Of a DNA stretch of 64,000 nucleotides, positions 10,008 through 21,741 are shown piece after piece. The DNA is from Anthoceros angustus (Eukaryota; Streptophyta; Anthocerotopsida; Anthocerotales; Anthocerotaceae), in contig VJWM01000205.1 in NCBI GenBank assembly GCA_010909165.1, forward strand, positions 62,001 to 126,000. The letters run 5' to 3'. Each line of letters begins with the position of its first letter. The stretch's first letter is position 1. Under the pieces are notes generated by a model. That model had not been told where the DNA came from and made no database searches. It saw only the letters and a list, made by a program, of their open reading frames with translations. The position numbers were made by a program, and so were the translations under genes.

Positions 10008-10227
10008 CCGTGCCTCAACTGCAAAGTGAAACTCTCAACGGCGGATTAATGTTCCTTGTGGACATATAGTTTTTTGTGACTATAGTGTGTATCAAGTCAA
10101 CATTTGTTATTTTTGTGGTCGGGTCATTGAAACTTCTTACTATCCAATGGATTCATCTCCTATGTCGCCTCCGGTGCCCGAGGCTGGAGTATCTCGGGTA
10201 CCTTTTGTGGCACAAGGGACATCATAG
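10008..10227 (+). pseudogene. RING-type zinc-finger relic
   Basis: One frame gives PCLNCKVKLS. After a one-base shift the next gives RRINVPCGHIVFCDYSVYQ and then VNICYFCGRVIE, ending at TAG (10225-10227) after a Pro/Ser-rich tail. The Cys/His pattern C-x2-C ... CGH-x3-C ... C-x2-C is that of C3HC4 RING E3 ubiquitin ligases, with one expected cysteine replaced (DYSVYQ). The frameshift and the absence of an upstream body point to a dead fragment. Confidence 0.5.
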
Positions 10228-10976
10228 CCGCAAGAGGTGCCAGAGCATATAGAGGTTGGTTGAGCAAAAATGAGTGTGTTAATTAAAAAAATTCTTGATG
10301 CTGGGCATAATTTGAAAAAAAAATGGATCAGTTTGATTTTTATTAAAGTTATTCCTAAACAATCAATAAGATGATGTTTGGTTGAATAAGACTCAAATAC
10401 ACTAGAAAAAACGTATTATAGAGATCTTACTTAAGATATATTATGAAGATATTACTAATGTTAGATTTCCATGTAACTCGGAACATGTCACATAGAAGAC
10501 AAACATTAATTCTGTTTTGTTGGTTCACGTCTCCAAACATGGAGTTTTGCTAGGTCTAATTTTGGATATACTCCATTGTTTCCAACATAGACGATGACAC
10601 AGACACAACTAGAGTGACCAACATATTTTTAATCATTGGGGTGCAAATTGATTTTATTTATACGCAACAATCAGCCTTCTAGGTAGTTGTAGAAAGTTCG
10701 CATGCATCCCCTAAAAAAGAAGTCCGAAAACAAGATGCCAAGGTTGCATGCAAACTATTGAATATTATATTATACCTGAGAACTTCATAAGTGGAAGAGA
10801 TGGGTAACATATGTGATTGGAACATATTTTTACTCTGTAGAAAAAACTTACTTTGATTCATAAAATTGAACACATTAAATTTACCTAGTTATATTCAGAA
10901 AAAATACCTTAAAGTTCTCCTTATGTCCAATGGACAAAATTTATGTGGATTGTGCAGTTATAGACATAATAAATTG

Positions 10977-11282
10977 AAGACTTTATGATGAAAAAGAGAT
11001 GGAAAACCCATCTACCCTGAGAGAAGGGGGAACAACCCTTAGGAAGGCACGAGACCATGGGGGACTAACCCCCATTGTTGCCGTTATAGACATCAGCAAA
11101 TGTGAAGATAGGAAAATCAAACTTCATTGGAGACTTTATTATGAAAAAGAGATGGGAAAACCCATCTACCCCAAGAGAAGGGGGAACAATGCTTGGGAGG
11201 GCATCAGACCATGGGGACTAACCCTGTTGTCGCCGTTATAGACATTAGCAAATGTGAACATAGGAAAATCAAACTTCATAGT
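10977..11282 (+). repeat. 154-bp tandem duplication (two copies)
   Basis: Copy 1 is 10977-11130 and copy 2 is 11131-11282, directly adjacent, with about 90% identity by eye. Both start AGACTTTATNATGAAAAAGA and end AGGAAAATCAAACTTCAT. Confidence 0.9.
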
Positions 11283-11518
11283 GCTTGTATGGAGTGCAAG
11301 ACATAAGGTGGTTGTTTTTAATAACTCTTGTCTCATAAAAAAATAAAATAAACTATTATAATATAAAAATATGTCTTGAATCAAGAAATAATTAGTTTAG
11401 TCACATGGCATAGGAAATAAAATATATTATGACAATGTACAAATGTATCTTGAATCAGAAAATAATTAATATAATAAACAAAAAAGAAAAGAACAAAGGG
11501 ATGTAAAAAATCCATATT

Positions 11519-11588
11519 AACTCCAACAATGGGTAGATGGTGATCAGATCCATTTCAACTCCAACAATGGGTAGATAGTGATCAGATC
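11519..11588 (+). repeat. 38-bp tandem duplication
   Basis: AACTCCAACAATGGGTAGAT followed by GGTGATCAGATC is repeated at once, starting again at 11557. Confidence 0.9.
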
Positions 11589-11752
11589 ACCAAATCCCTA
11601 ACCTTGTTGGAAGCTAGCATCCGCCACCAAATTGCTTTTTTCAAAGAGCATGTGGTGTTGGTCGCAGACACAACTTTTATCATCCTCGACTACGCCTAGG
11701 TCGTGACGAATGGCGGGAGAAGTTATATTTTGCTCTCAACCTAGAAAAAGTG

Positions 11753-11828
11753 TGTTTGGCATATGAAGGTGTCCTATGAGAAGAGCGACATGTTTGGCAC
11801 ATGCAAGTGTTCTTTGAGAAGAGTGACA
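11753..11828 (+). repeat. 38-bp tandem duplication
   Basis: TGTTTGGCATATGAAGGTGT with its next 18 bases (11753-11790) is followed by a diverged copy (11791-11828) of the same length. Confidence 0.9.
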
Positions 11829-12283
11829 ATGCATGTAGTTTAAGAGTTGGAGACGCGGACCTAACCTAGAAGCTCCATTAAGAGGATAAGTCCAACGTAT
11901 ATACATGTCTAGGCACCGAGTCCTCAAGGTGACTTGGAAGGACATATACTAAGAAGTTCCTTACAATCCAAATAATAACACTCGTGAAGAGTACGACGTT
12001 CAACCAAGTAGAATTTTGGCGAGGATGCTGACCATCAAATGTGGCTCAACCGGGTGCAAGCATTGTGAGAGTTGGTATTTTTGGTGAATAGTGATCGAGC
12101 TTAAAGAACAAATCAACACACACTTATAAGACTGCCTTTGTTAAGCATCGCTTACATGGGTACTTAGATAGGATGCCTCAAGGGAGTGGATGCCCTTGAT
12201 GCATGCCCTTTAGGCACAACATGGTACAAGTTGTTAAGTACCAAGTCCCATGACGAAAATTCTATCCAAGTGGACTTTAATAT

Positions 12284-12304
12284 AATTCTTCTTCTTCTTC
12301 TTCT
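12284..12304. repeat. (TTC)n microsatellite
   Basis: An uninterrupted run of about seven TTC units. Confidence 0.9.
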
Positions 12305-12710
12305 TAACGAGAGTTGGCTTATTAGTCCAGTGATGATCCATTGATATGAATGAATAATTAAATAACTAAGTAAATACTTAGTATATACAAGACATATTAT
12401 TTTTGTGTAATATCCGTTCACATTTAAACTCGATTGAATTACATGAGAGGAAGGAAAAAAAACCTCTAATCCTCTTGCACCTACTCCTCAGCAAGGAAGG
12501 TGAAACAAGAAACAAACAACAACCTATCCACGACATGTTAAGTGTTATCCCTTTCCTATTTTACCTTTTTCTATTTGCCAATATAAATGCATTGTTGTTG
12601 AAAAGGTCTCTCCATAGGAAAACACTTTGGCAGAATTAATGTTCAAGCGTACTATGATAATGATAAGGTAATATTATTTGCTTGAACATTGTTGGTTTTA
12701 TGATCTCAGT

Positions 12711-12824
12711 AGTTTTATAAACTTGTGTTCCTCTTGGTATAAACATGTAATGTAATAGATGAGATTAGAGTTTATAAACTTGTGTTCCTCTCGATATAAC
12801 ATTGCAATGCAATAGATAGATTCA
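12711..12824 (+). repeat. 57-bp tandem duplication
   Basis: AGTTTTATAAACTTGTGTTC to about 12768 is repeated from 12769 with a handful of substitutions. Confidence 0.85.
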
Positions 12825-13079
12825 CTATATCAATGTAACTCTCCTTTCATCATATCATATGGTCTTTCAAAGCTGTGTTATACTACAGTAAATAGATTTA
12901 ATCATACTACGGTAGAAAATTTTTATCTATAATATAGTAAATAAACTTTACAGATTTTTATATTTAATAAAGTGATATAAAGAATATTAGAAACTATCTA
13001 GATATATATCTATTAGTACGGTGGCAGCTACATACCTACCTACATACGTACATATGCTACATTTCTGATTTGCTGAAAG

Positions 13080-13395
13080 GTGGTGATGTGCAAGGATTTT
13101 GAGAATGAAGCCACCGGTCCACTGGTGGACCCTTCCCACTGGCGGTTAGGAAAGCGGTGCGGCGAAACGTGGATAGTGAGCTACAGTGTTCGCAATAGGG
13201 TTCCGCCAGTTCCGCCCTTAAACCCTAGGGTAACGCTTGACTGCTGCAATGGCCTGGTCGACAGTGCTGCCCGGAGCAGGAGCTGCGGCAGCCTGTCCAG
13301 CCAGGAGTCGGCAGTGCAAAAATCGGGTGGCACCGGCACGCAGCGCCAGCGGAGGGAATGGTGCGGGGAGGCTAGGCCCAGGATTGCCAGGTGAG
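13080..13395 (+). promoter_or_regulatory. Probable RPOT 5' region
   Basis: A sharp rise in GC content precedes the RPOT start. The RPOT frame is open from 13237, but the sequence before 13396 looks unlike the protein family. It is likely 5' UTR and promoter; no core element is assigned. Confidence 0.4.
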
Positions 13396-16300
13396 ATGTG
13401 GAGAGCAGTCGCCCGGCAGCTCACGCGTTCCACCACCCGCAGGCGCAGCATTCAGGATTTGCATCAGGGGCAGCAGCTGCAGGGACAGCATTGCCAGCAG
13501 CAGCAGGGGCCCTGCCGCGCGTGTCGCAGGTGGAAGAGCTCCGGGGCTGCGTCCGCCTTGGACAGATCCCCGGACCCCAGATGGGGGCCCCCGGGCCGCT
13601 TGGAGGCGGAATTGTGCTCGTCCGGGTCCCGGGACGCCGGGGCTCAGAGACTGAGCTGCCTTGAGGAAAGCGTGTTTGCGCTGGACACAGCCCTGCACAC
13701 CGTGCTGAATTTGCCCTGGATCGCCACGCATGTATTGGATGAACTTCCGGGGCGTGGCGGGGAAATTGGGAATTTCCAGGGCCCCCACCAGCTCAATGCG
13801 GTGGCGGGGACGGCAGAAGCGGCAGAGGAATTGGAAGGGGAGGCGGATTGCCGAAGGTTGATGTTTTGGCAGCGTTCGGGATTGAGGCCCCCGAGCTCGA
13901 GGGAGAAACGGGCATTGTTTCGTGGAAGGAAAGATTATGCGGAGTTGCTCGAGCGGCAGAAGGAGGCGGAAGTGAATGCCTGGACGGCCGCTGCTGCTAC
14001 CTACGGGGCCCTTATGGAGGAAATGTGCAGGAAAAATCTTGCACCGAATTTGCCTTTCGCGCAGTCTCTGCTGCTCGGATGGTTCGAGCCCCTTCGCGAT
14101 GCGATCGAGCGTGAGAAGAAGGGGTTTCTGGCCGGGGAATCCTTCCCGTATAGGTCCGTCTACGGTCCTTTTTTTCTCAAGCTGCCTTCGGATGTTCTGG
14201 CCGTGATAACTATGCACAAGCTCATGGGATTGTGCCTGGAGTTCAACGCGCATGGAAGTGCCACCGTCCGCGTCGTTGCTGCTGCTTTGCAAATTGGCGA
14301 AGCCCTTGAGAATGAGGTGGGATATGGTCGCCACTGACGGGACCCTGTCAGATTCTTTGGCTTGACGAAGGAATGTAGTGAAAGCTTGCGATTTGGCGCT
14401 GTCATTAAGAGTTCTGCCCACTCTTTGGCAGGATTACGTCAGGCAGTTGCTGGCCAAGCCCAAGAAGGGCGAAGTTGACGAAGAGAAGGACAAGGAAATT
14501 GCGCGCGTAAGAACGAAAGTCAAGACCATTGTGAAGTCGGGGAAGCTGAGAAAGCTCCCCTACATTTTCAAGAAGGCACAATCCTCAGAGCCTTGGGGTG
14601 GAGACATTTGTGCTAAGGTATGGGAAGCCTTGGTGTCCCTCCCGGACGTGCCTTTTTGCGATGACGTGACCAGATCTAATGATGGTTTGGATTCAGGTGG
14701 GAGCCCGCTTATTGCAGCTTTTGGTGGAGACAGCTGTTGTTACGCCACCAGCCGGTGAATCCGGGAACGATGTGCCAGAGCATCGCCCAGCATTCAGGCA
14801 CACGTTGAAAATGATGCCCAAGAAAAAGATCAATCTGTAATGCAACGCTGTTTTTGCTGTTAGTTTTTAGGTGTTTCTAGGAAGCTTTGAGGTACAAGTT
14901 ATGACAGCCGATTGTATGGTTTCGCTGTTTTTCGGCAGAGCCAATCGCAATTATGGAGTGATAGAAATGGATCAATTTGTTTACCAAGAGCTAGGAAGAT
15001 CGGTGAGTGATCAGGGTTCGTTGTTCGACTTGCCACACATTTGTCTTGATGTAGAGACACTGTGTGTTGGAGCAAGTCTTCTGCATGTCAAATGCTCAAG
15101 CTTCCTGGCCTGGTTTGTATACTTCCATCTGATCTTACTTCTGCTGTACAGGTCCTCCGTACTGGGATGCCGTACATGCCCATGCTTGTTCCACCCATTG
15201 AATGGACAGGGTAAGCCTCTCTTCAAGCAGTCTGTGTGAAATGATTGTACCCTTTTCTGCGTTTGTTTCTCCCAAATTGTAGACCTAGTTGCGCTGTTTG
15301 GTCTGTTGAGGTCAGTGTCAGTGCAAGGCTGTCTGTTCATGTCCTGAGTTGCAGCTATTCGAAAGGTGCTTATTTGTACCTGAGAAGTGCCATTATGCGC
15401 ACTCATGGATCAAAGGTGCAAGCAAAGGCTATAAAGGAGCATGAAAGGTGCGGCATGACGCCTGTTTTTGAGGTAACTTTGCACGATGATTTGGATAAGG
15501 TCCCTGACGGGCTGGATGTACTTGTTCTTTGCTTCTTACCAATATTTTTTGGGTAGGCTCTTGACACTCTAGGAACCACTGCGTGGCGAATAAATAAGCG
15601 TATTCTTGATGTGGTGGAGGAGCTGTGGAGAAGTGGAGGTGGAGTAGCGAATTTGGTGGACCAAGCTGATGTGAGCATTTGATGCCAGCTTTCTATTTGC
15701 CTAACAGGGTCTAGGTTTTAGCAGGGCTCATGGATGTTGACAATGCTGTGTATCTTGTGTTCATAGGTGGACATACCAGAGAAACCAGACACCGAAGATA
15801 AGGCTCTTTTGGCAAAGTACAAGAGAGAGGCAAGCATTGCGAAGCGCATCAACGGAGAGAGGCACTCATTACGCTGCGACATGAATCTCAAGCTCGAGGT
15901 TTGATTAGTTCGTATTGCTCTTCTATTGTTGGAAGTTCATTATGCTGAGAAATGCCTGGCGAGTGAGAACCTATACAGTCTGGAGTAAAATAGGTCTTTG
16001 TTGCCTGTACTTTTGCAGGTTGCTCAGAAGATGGCTGAGGAGGAATGTTTTTTCTACCCACATAATATAGACTTTAGAGGAAGGGCCTATCCGATGCATC
16101 CTCACCTCAACCACTTGGGGTCTGATGTATCCCGTGGAATATTAGAGTTTGCTGAAGGCCGTGCGCTGGGCCAGAAGGGCTTAAGGTGGCTTAAGATAAG
16201 CCTTGCAAACCTTTTCGGGGGAGGGGTGGATAAGCTGGCTTTCGATGGCCGGATTGCATTTGTGGACAACAACATGGAGAATGTCTTTGATTCTGCTGCG

Positions 16301-18268
16301 AGGCCCTTAGATGGCGATCGGTGGTGGCTTGGAGCAGAATATCCATTCCAGTGTCTTGCGATTTGCATGGATCTGAGGAATGCCCTCATGACAAGCAATC
16401 CTCAGGGCTACATTTCTCACCTACCTGTACATCAGGTGCTTGTCATTGTCCTGGAGTTGGCAGCCTTGTGAAGATTGCAAATGATCCCCACAGTGTCTGT
16501 GAAGATGGTTTAAGTTCTGGAATGTCCTGTGCAGGATGGTTCTTGCAATGGACTGCAACACTATGCAGCCTTAGGGAGGGATCAGGTAAGTTCTTATTGA
16601 ATTCTTCTTTGATACATTTATTTCGTTGATTTTGGGGCAGGATCTAAACATTGGCTGACTGCTGACAGGTTGGTGCTGCTTCAGTCAACCTCATTGCAAG
16701 GCACAAACCTGCAGATGTTTATATGAGCATTGCAAAAAGGTGTACCTTAGAACTAGTCGACTATGTTGTCCATGTCTCAGCCTCGTTTTTTTTTTCATCC
16801 AATCAAAAGGCTTACTCTGTGTCAGGCTGGCAGAGTGCATGCGATTATGGAAAAAGATGCATTGGGGCCTGCAGATTCACGATCTGCACAGCAGGCCAGA
16901 GTATTAATCGGTCAGGTATGTAACCTTGAATGATGTATCTGTGATTCAGAACCATAGGAGGCAGGTGAATTAACATTTGCTGTTTTGTAGGTGGACAGGA
17001 AACTGGTAAAGCAGACTGTGATGACATCAGTGTATGGCGTTACCTTCATAGGAGCTAGGGGCCAAATCATGGCTAGACTAATGGAAAGGAACTGTTTACC
17101 GGAAGGACACAGTGCCTTTGTTGCTGCCAGCTATGCAGCCAGAGTAAGCAGCGGCCTGCCGGCACTGACATTGACGAGTCTTTCATATATGGAAATGGCA
17201 GCGTGGATCAAAATTGTTAGGTGAACCAAAGTCTTAGGCTGAGATGAGGGATGGATGGGATCACAGGTAACGCTGAGTGCCCTTGGAGAGATGTTTAAGG
17301 AGGCAAGATGCATAATGGGGTGGCTTGGTGATTGTGCGAAGGTGATTAAACTAACCCTTTTTGAAGAGCAGCTTAAGATATCCCCTAGGTTGTATCCTTC
17401 TCGGGTTGAAACGTGGGTTTTTGTGGTAGATCATTGCCAGCCAAAACACGCCAGTGCAATGGAAGACACCTCTGGGGCTTCCTGTGGTCCAGCCTTACAG
17501 GAGGGAAGGCAGACATACGGTATTAGTCTTGTCTCGCTTGCCCCTTCTCCATATGGTGCTGTGTAAAGCTTTTTGTTTCTATATATAGATAGCATCGCAT
17601 GTTCATGACTTTCTTGCTCGCAGGTGAAAACATCCTTGCAGGTTCTTTCTTTGAGGAGATTTGACGACCAACCAGTAAGCTGTCTTTCTTCTCTAACCAC
17701 CGTGTGGTGAGGATAAATCTAAGCATCTTACAAACGATTGAACGATGGAACAGGTATCTGTAGTAAGGCAACGTAGTGCATTCCCTCCAAATTTTGTGCA
17801 TTCCCTTGATGGAACGCACATGATGATGACTGCCGTGGCTTGTGGGAAGGAAGGATTGTCATTTGCAGGTACTTTTCCTTAAGTGGTAGCTTGCATGATG
17901 AACTGCTATCAGTTGCTGACTGTTTGTGCAATGGCATCCCGTGCAACTTTGACCAAACCATGTGCCTGCAGGTGTGCATGACTCCTACTGGACTCATGCT
18001 GCCGATGTGGATCGGATGAACCAGATTCTTAGGGAGAAGTTTGTGGAGCTTTATAGCCAACCGATTTTGGAAGATGTACGGGACTGCTCAAGCGCGCCGT
18101 GTTGCACGTTTTAGAGTTTCGCTTCGGTTCTAACCCCTTGCACGGTGGATCTTGCAGCTTCTGAAGGGTTTCAAAAATCAGTTTCCTGATCTGGAGTTTC
18201 CAGATGTACCAGGAAGGGGTGAGCTCGACTTGAAAGAAGTTCTGGTCTCGCCGTATTTTTTCAACTAG
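13396..18268 (+). CDS. RPOT: Organellar phage-type (T3/T7-like) RNA polymerase RPOT, 19 exons
   Basis: Nuclear-encoded single-subunit RNA polymerase that transcribes organellar DNA. Exons: 13396-14316, 14432-14617, 14697-14836, 14939-15002, 15152-15210, 15355-15472, 15557-15670, 15767-15898, 16019-16435, 16535-16585, 16669-16739, 16834-16915, 16991-17143, 17267-17341, 17430-17519, 17624-17674, 17754-17868, 17972-18075, 18158-18268. All 18 introns are GT-AG and all phases fit, giving 1017 residues. The start was chosen at [17 protein letters not shown], an Arg-rich, acid-free presequence suggesting mitochondria. Residues from about 200 match the plant N-terminal domain ([18 protein letters not shown]). 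Catalytic residues known from T7 are present: Asp718 in motif A ([18 protein letters not shown]), Lys792 and Tyr800 in motif B ([14 protein letters not shown]), and Asp927 in motif C (HSLDGTHM). It ends in YFFN, as plant RPOTs do. RPOTm versus RPOTmp is unresolved. No lesion is seen. Confidence 0.95.
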
Positions 18269-18435
18269 GATGATGACACTGTCCTGCAACGGGGCAGGTG
18301 TACCATATGAAGATGAGTCCCATTCTGTAACATTCTGATTCACATTATAATAAATGTGAAACAACTCTTTCTTGCTTATAAGTTTCAGGTTTTATAACAG
18401 TGTGAAGGCAATTGGCTGGTACCTATAGGCGTCGC

Positions 18436-19302
18436 TCATATATCAAGGGACACGGCAGGAAGCTCCTGGAAGGAGACTTGTTCTCCCACACAGCAAGCCC
18501 ATTGTCGATTAACGGGGTCATACCGTTCAAGATAGTGAGGATCTACATTGGCCTGCTTCACATAGAACATGCCGTTGAACACTTGGCCGCGGCAGGCACC
18601 TCTCATTTGGAGCATGCTTGGGATCTGCTCCCATTCTTGCCGCTGCACGTCAAAAATTTCTGCAAAGGATAACGCCTGGCCATGCGCGTCGTAACCTCCA
18701 GACACTATCAGCTTGGCATGATTCATGGCTTCATCAGCAAAAGCCCCCGACGCAAAGCCGAAACGTGAAGTCCGCATGGCCGGTACTTCACTCCAGCAAT
18801 TCTGGAACAGATCATAAGCATCCACTCTGGCAAACACCACAAACTCGTTCCCTGAGATGAGAGGTGATCTACCACCAACGATGTACACAAGGCCATTGGT
18901 CCCAGCTATCACCCCGAACTGGAGCCGCTGAGGAGCATCCAGTGGGGATATAGAGAGGCAAGCATTCGATCTGAGGTCGTGTGCGTGACCTTGCAAGCAC
19001 CGGAATGCACAATTTTTCGAGTACTCGTTGGCCAAAACAAACGTCCATGGCTCTGTCAGCCCCAGGTCCTTCCGCAGCTGGCGCAGGGAATTGCTTTGTC
19101 CCAGCCGGTACCATCGCTTGCACACCGCTCTCACTCTGTGCAGAAACCTAACGGGAATTCTGGCAAAACATAGCTGGAGCAACTCGTCCGGGACATCGCA
19201 CACCGAAGTTTCCGAGTGCACGCGCAGTAGTGTTAAAGAGGCCGCGGTCGATCCTCCTCCTTCATCCTGCGCACAAGTAAGGTGATTAACCAGCTGAATC
19301 AA
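18436..19302 (-). CDS. F-box/kelch-repeat protein (main exon)
   Basis: An F-box lies at about residues 35-80 (VPDELLQLCFARIPVRFL, then RVRAVCKRWYRL), followed by a spacer (LTEPWTFVLA) and two to three kelch repeats (GTNGLVYIVGGRSP; AKLIVSGGYDAHGQ; FNGMFYVKQ). Such proteins bind SKP1 through the F-box and recruit substrates through the kelch propeller in SCF ubiquitin ligases. At about 288 residues it is shorter than typical F-box/kelch proteins, so the propeller is incomplete; either a 3' exon is missed or the gene is truncated. The upstream ATG at 19302 is doubtful: a good acceptor (TGTGCGCAG, then GATGAAGGAGG on minus) sits near 19270, so the true start may be in an upstream exon in 19300-19900. 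The stop lies 167 bases from the RPOT stop, tail to tail. Confidence 0.75.
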   Translation of the reverse strand: MIQLVNHLTCAQDEGGGSTAASLTLLRVHSETSVCDVPDELLQLCFARIPVRFLHRVRAVCKRWYRLGQSNSLRQLRKDLGLTEPWTFVLANEYSKNCAFRCLQGHAHDLRSNACLSISPLDAPQRLQFGVIAGTNGLVYIVGGRSPLISGNEFVVFARVDAYDLFQNCWSEVPAMRTSRFGFASGAFADEAMNHAKLIVSGGYDAHGQALSFAEIFDVQRQEWEQIPSMLQMRGACRGQVFNGMFYVKQANVDPHYLERYDPVNRQWACCVGEQVSFQELPAVSLDI

Positions 19303-21741
19303 GAGCAGTAACAGTTTGAATCAGAGTACAGCGCACTGCCAGGCCAAGCTCCGCAAACCGGGTCAACAGAGCGACAGCAAGAGAAGAAATCGCGCATTCC
19401 TGGACCAGCAAAACACAGGTGTAGAAAGAACGTTCCAGACCGAGCAGCTTTCAAATAACACAAACTGGCCGCATTCAAATGCTTAACGCATCGGCCGGAC
19501 GAGGGAGCACATGAACTGAAATGCAATCCGAGCATGCTGAAGAAACCAACAAAGCAAGCACAAGAAAGGATATTCCACGGGAAAACAAACCCCAGGAATC
19601 TCCCATCACGCCTCTTCCAATTCCGATCCAACAAGCGGCGCTCAAATAGGATCACAGACCTGCTCCAGCCCTGCGCGGCTGCCATCTCTTAGCTGTTGCA
19701 TGAACAGGTGCCGATGCCGATGCCGGTGCAAACGGAAGGGCCAGCAGGCGGCAAAGACAGGGCAAGGCAAGACTGTCCACTACCACGAAAGCGGCGGTCC
19801 AGCTGCTGCGTCTAGAGCGGGAGCCGGTGCAAATTTATCCCGCTCGTAGCTGAGCCGCCGGTTCTCCGGCAGTTATATCCCGTCCCGTTCCACGCGCGAA
19901 AGGAGCTAGAATCCTAGAGCAGCCTTGCGCGATCGTGCGAAACACCGCGTGGAAGTGGCAGATCGTGAGCGGGCAAAAGTGTGCGCCACACTGCAGTGCT
20001 CTCAACCAGTGTCGGGTATCCGCACCGGAGGCGGAGGAGGAAGCGGAGCTCAGATATTGCTGGTTGCGTGAGAACGCGTCGTCGCAGCGTTGCATCGCAT
20101 CGCATCACATCTCATGGCGCTGCATCGCAGCCGTTTCTGACTTTATTAACCGCGGACTCGGCCGGTGCAGGGCGTGGGAGCCCCCACCACCAGTACAGCC
20201 TTAGGTGTTATCTTAGTCGCGGTGCTGGAAAGTTAGCCTGGTCCCACGTGGGAGGGAATCCTGAAATGGCGTGCAGCCATATTCCGAGCATTGTTATGCA
20301 GGCGGCCCGGCACAGGCCGCGGTAACCGCGTCAGTCGCGACCACCAACCTCCACAAACGCCTCCGCCCTGTCACTTTTCCGCTCCTGCATTATCCACCGT
20401 TATGCATACATTAGCGAGCAGAGCCCCATGTGGGCCAGCCATATCGGGTCCCCAGCAGAGCCAAGGACATTCGCCACCTTTTCGGCGATCGATTGCGCCC
20501 GGAAAGCCGACCTCACGGGAAACTAGGAACCACAAGCAGCATTCAGCAGCTGTTGCGCCTGCCAGTGTGCATAGAATGTAGGTTGCACCTTTTGTGTGTT
20601 TCTCTTCTCTTGGCTTGTTGGTTTCTCCAGGTAGGTTCACCTCACCATTCCGCACTGCCGGCCCATGAGGCAGCTCCCCTTCTTCAGATTGGGCAAGGGG
20701 CGTGCCAGGCACATGGACTGTGCTCGCCGGTACGCAACCATATTTGAGTAGAGTACTTGGCCCGATTCCGGACGGACCAAGTACCGGAATTGGCCCCCAC
20801 GGCCTGTAACTCGGACATAAAAGAATGGGGTTTTAAAGAAACTTTAGTGGTTCCTTATGCCATAAGTAATGTTATATAAAGTTAAATATCTCTGGTCAAT
20901 GATAGATTTGGATCCACACATCAAATCACATATAAGATATTATTTTCTAGTCTAATTTGGGTATCTCCATTCCACACAACATTGGGAAACTCAATTTTGG
21001 CTATCTTAAGATACAGGAATTTAATATCCTATGGACGTTAGGGAGACTGGTTTACCAACTCCACACCACCATCAATGAATGCCAGCCTGCCTCTTAAAGT
21101 TCTATTCAAAATTGAGCAGAGAAGCCTCTTTGCTGCTCAAGTTTTCCCCGCCTTCTTCACACATCTTTGTAAACCCAAATTTTGTGAAGGAAGACTTCCT
21201 CTTCCTGAATCCAATCTTCACCTCTCCAGCTCATGTTGTTGCTGCCTGCAACACACATCAAACTCGCTCAACCTCTATGCAAAGAAAGAAGTACCTGAAC
21301 AGGAAGTGCAATTGTGAAAAATGTGTATACTAAAGGGAAGAGCCTTTCTTCCAATCCTTCCACTACAAGTGCCCTTTCCCATCTAGAGTTATGGGAGAGG
21401 ATTGGTATCTCACTGTAGAAAAGAAAGGATCTACCTGTCCTTCCTGTGTTCGCCCTCCCATTATGTCTACACGTTGCTGCCTCAAGCAACCGTTGCTAGA
21501 GAAATTTACAGGCTTGAAGCTTGCACCTTGGCCACAAGAGCTTGAACATCTGTCAACCTTCAACCAGCTTGTACGTCGGAGGACTTGGGAGCTTGAGCTA
21601 TACCACAAGCGACAAGAGGACAAAGGTTTGAAGCTGCTGATTCTGTTGCAGTTCGTACATAGAAGCTTTGTCATATATATTATAGACAGGTTGCATGTTG
21701 TGGCGTAACATGTGCTTTCCTTTCCAATACTAATGCTATAA
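19303..21741. other. Intergenic region between F-box gene and pogo-like relic
   Basis: The first 600-900 bases probably hold the first exon, first intron and promoter of the minus-strand F-box gene; one candidate start on minus is MAAAQGWSRS near 19685, but no splice of matching phase was found. From about 20750 the DNA turns AT-rich. No gene is seen in 20750-21360. An open frame at 21363-21708 has no recognisable motif. Confidence 0.4.

Larger units (their letters stand above)
8641..13079. other. AT-rich intergenic region rich in short tandem duplications
   Basis: Apart from the RING relic at 10008-10227 I find no protein-coding signal. The region holds at least five independent two-copy or few-copy tandem duplications (listed separately), a degenerate repeat of TTAGTAACTAC motifs at about 9195-9365 and a TTC microsatellite near 12284-12304. 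Confidence 0.55.

Noticed and set aside
13372-14421. 349-codon minus-strand frame over RPOT exon 1
   Set aside because: Antisense shadow of the RPOT first exon. No recognisable motif.
21363-21708. 105-codon frame upstream of the pogo-like relic as a possible gene
   Set aside because: No motif or homology is recognised. The peptide composition is unremarkable and no splice support is seen.
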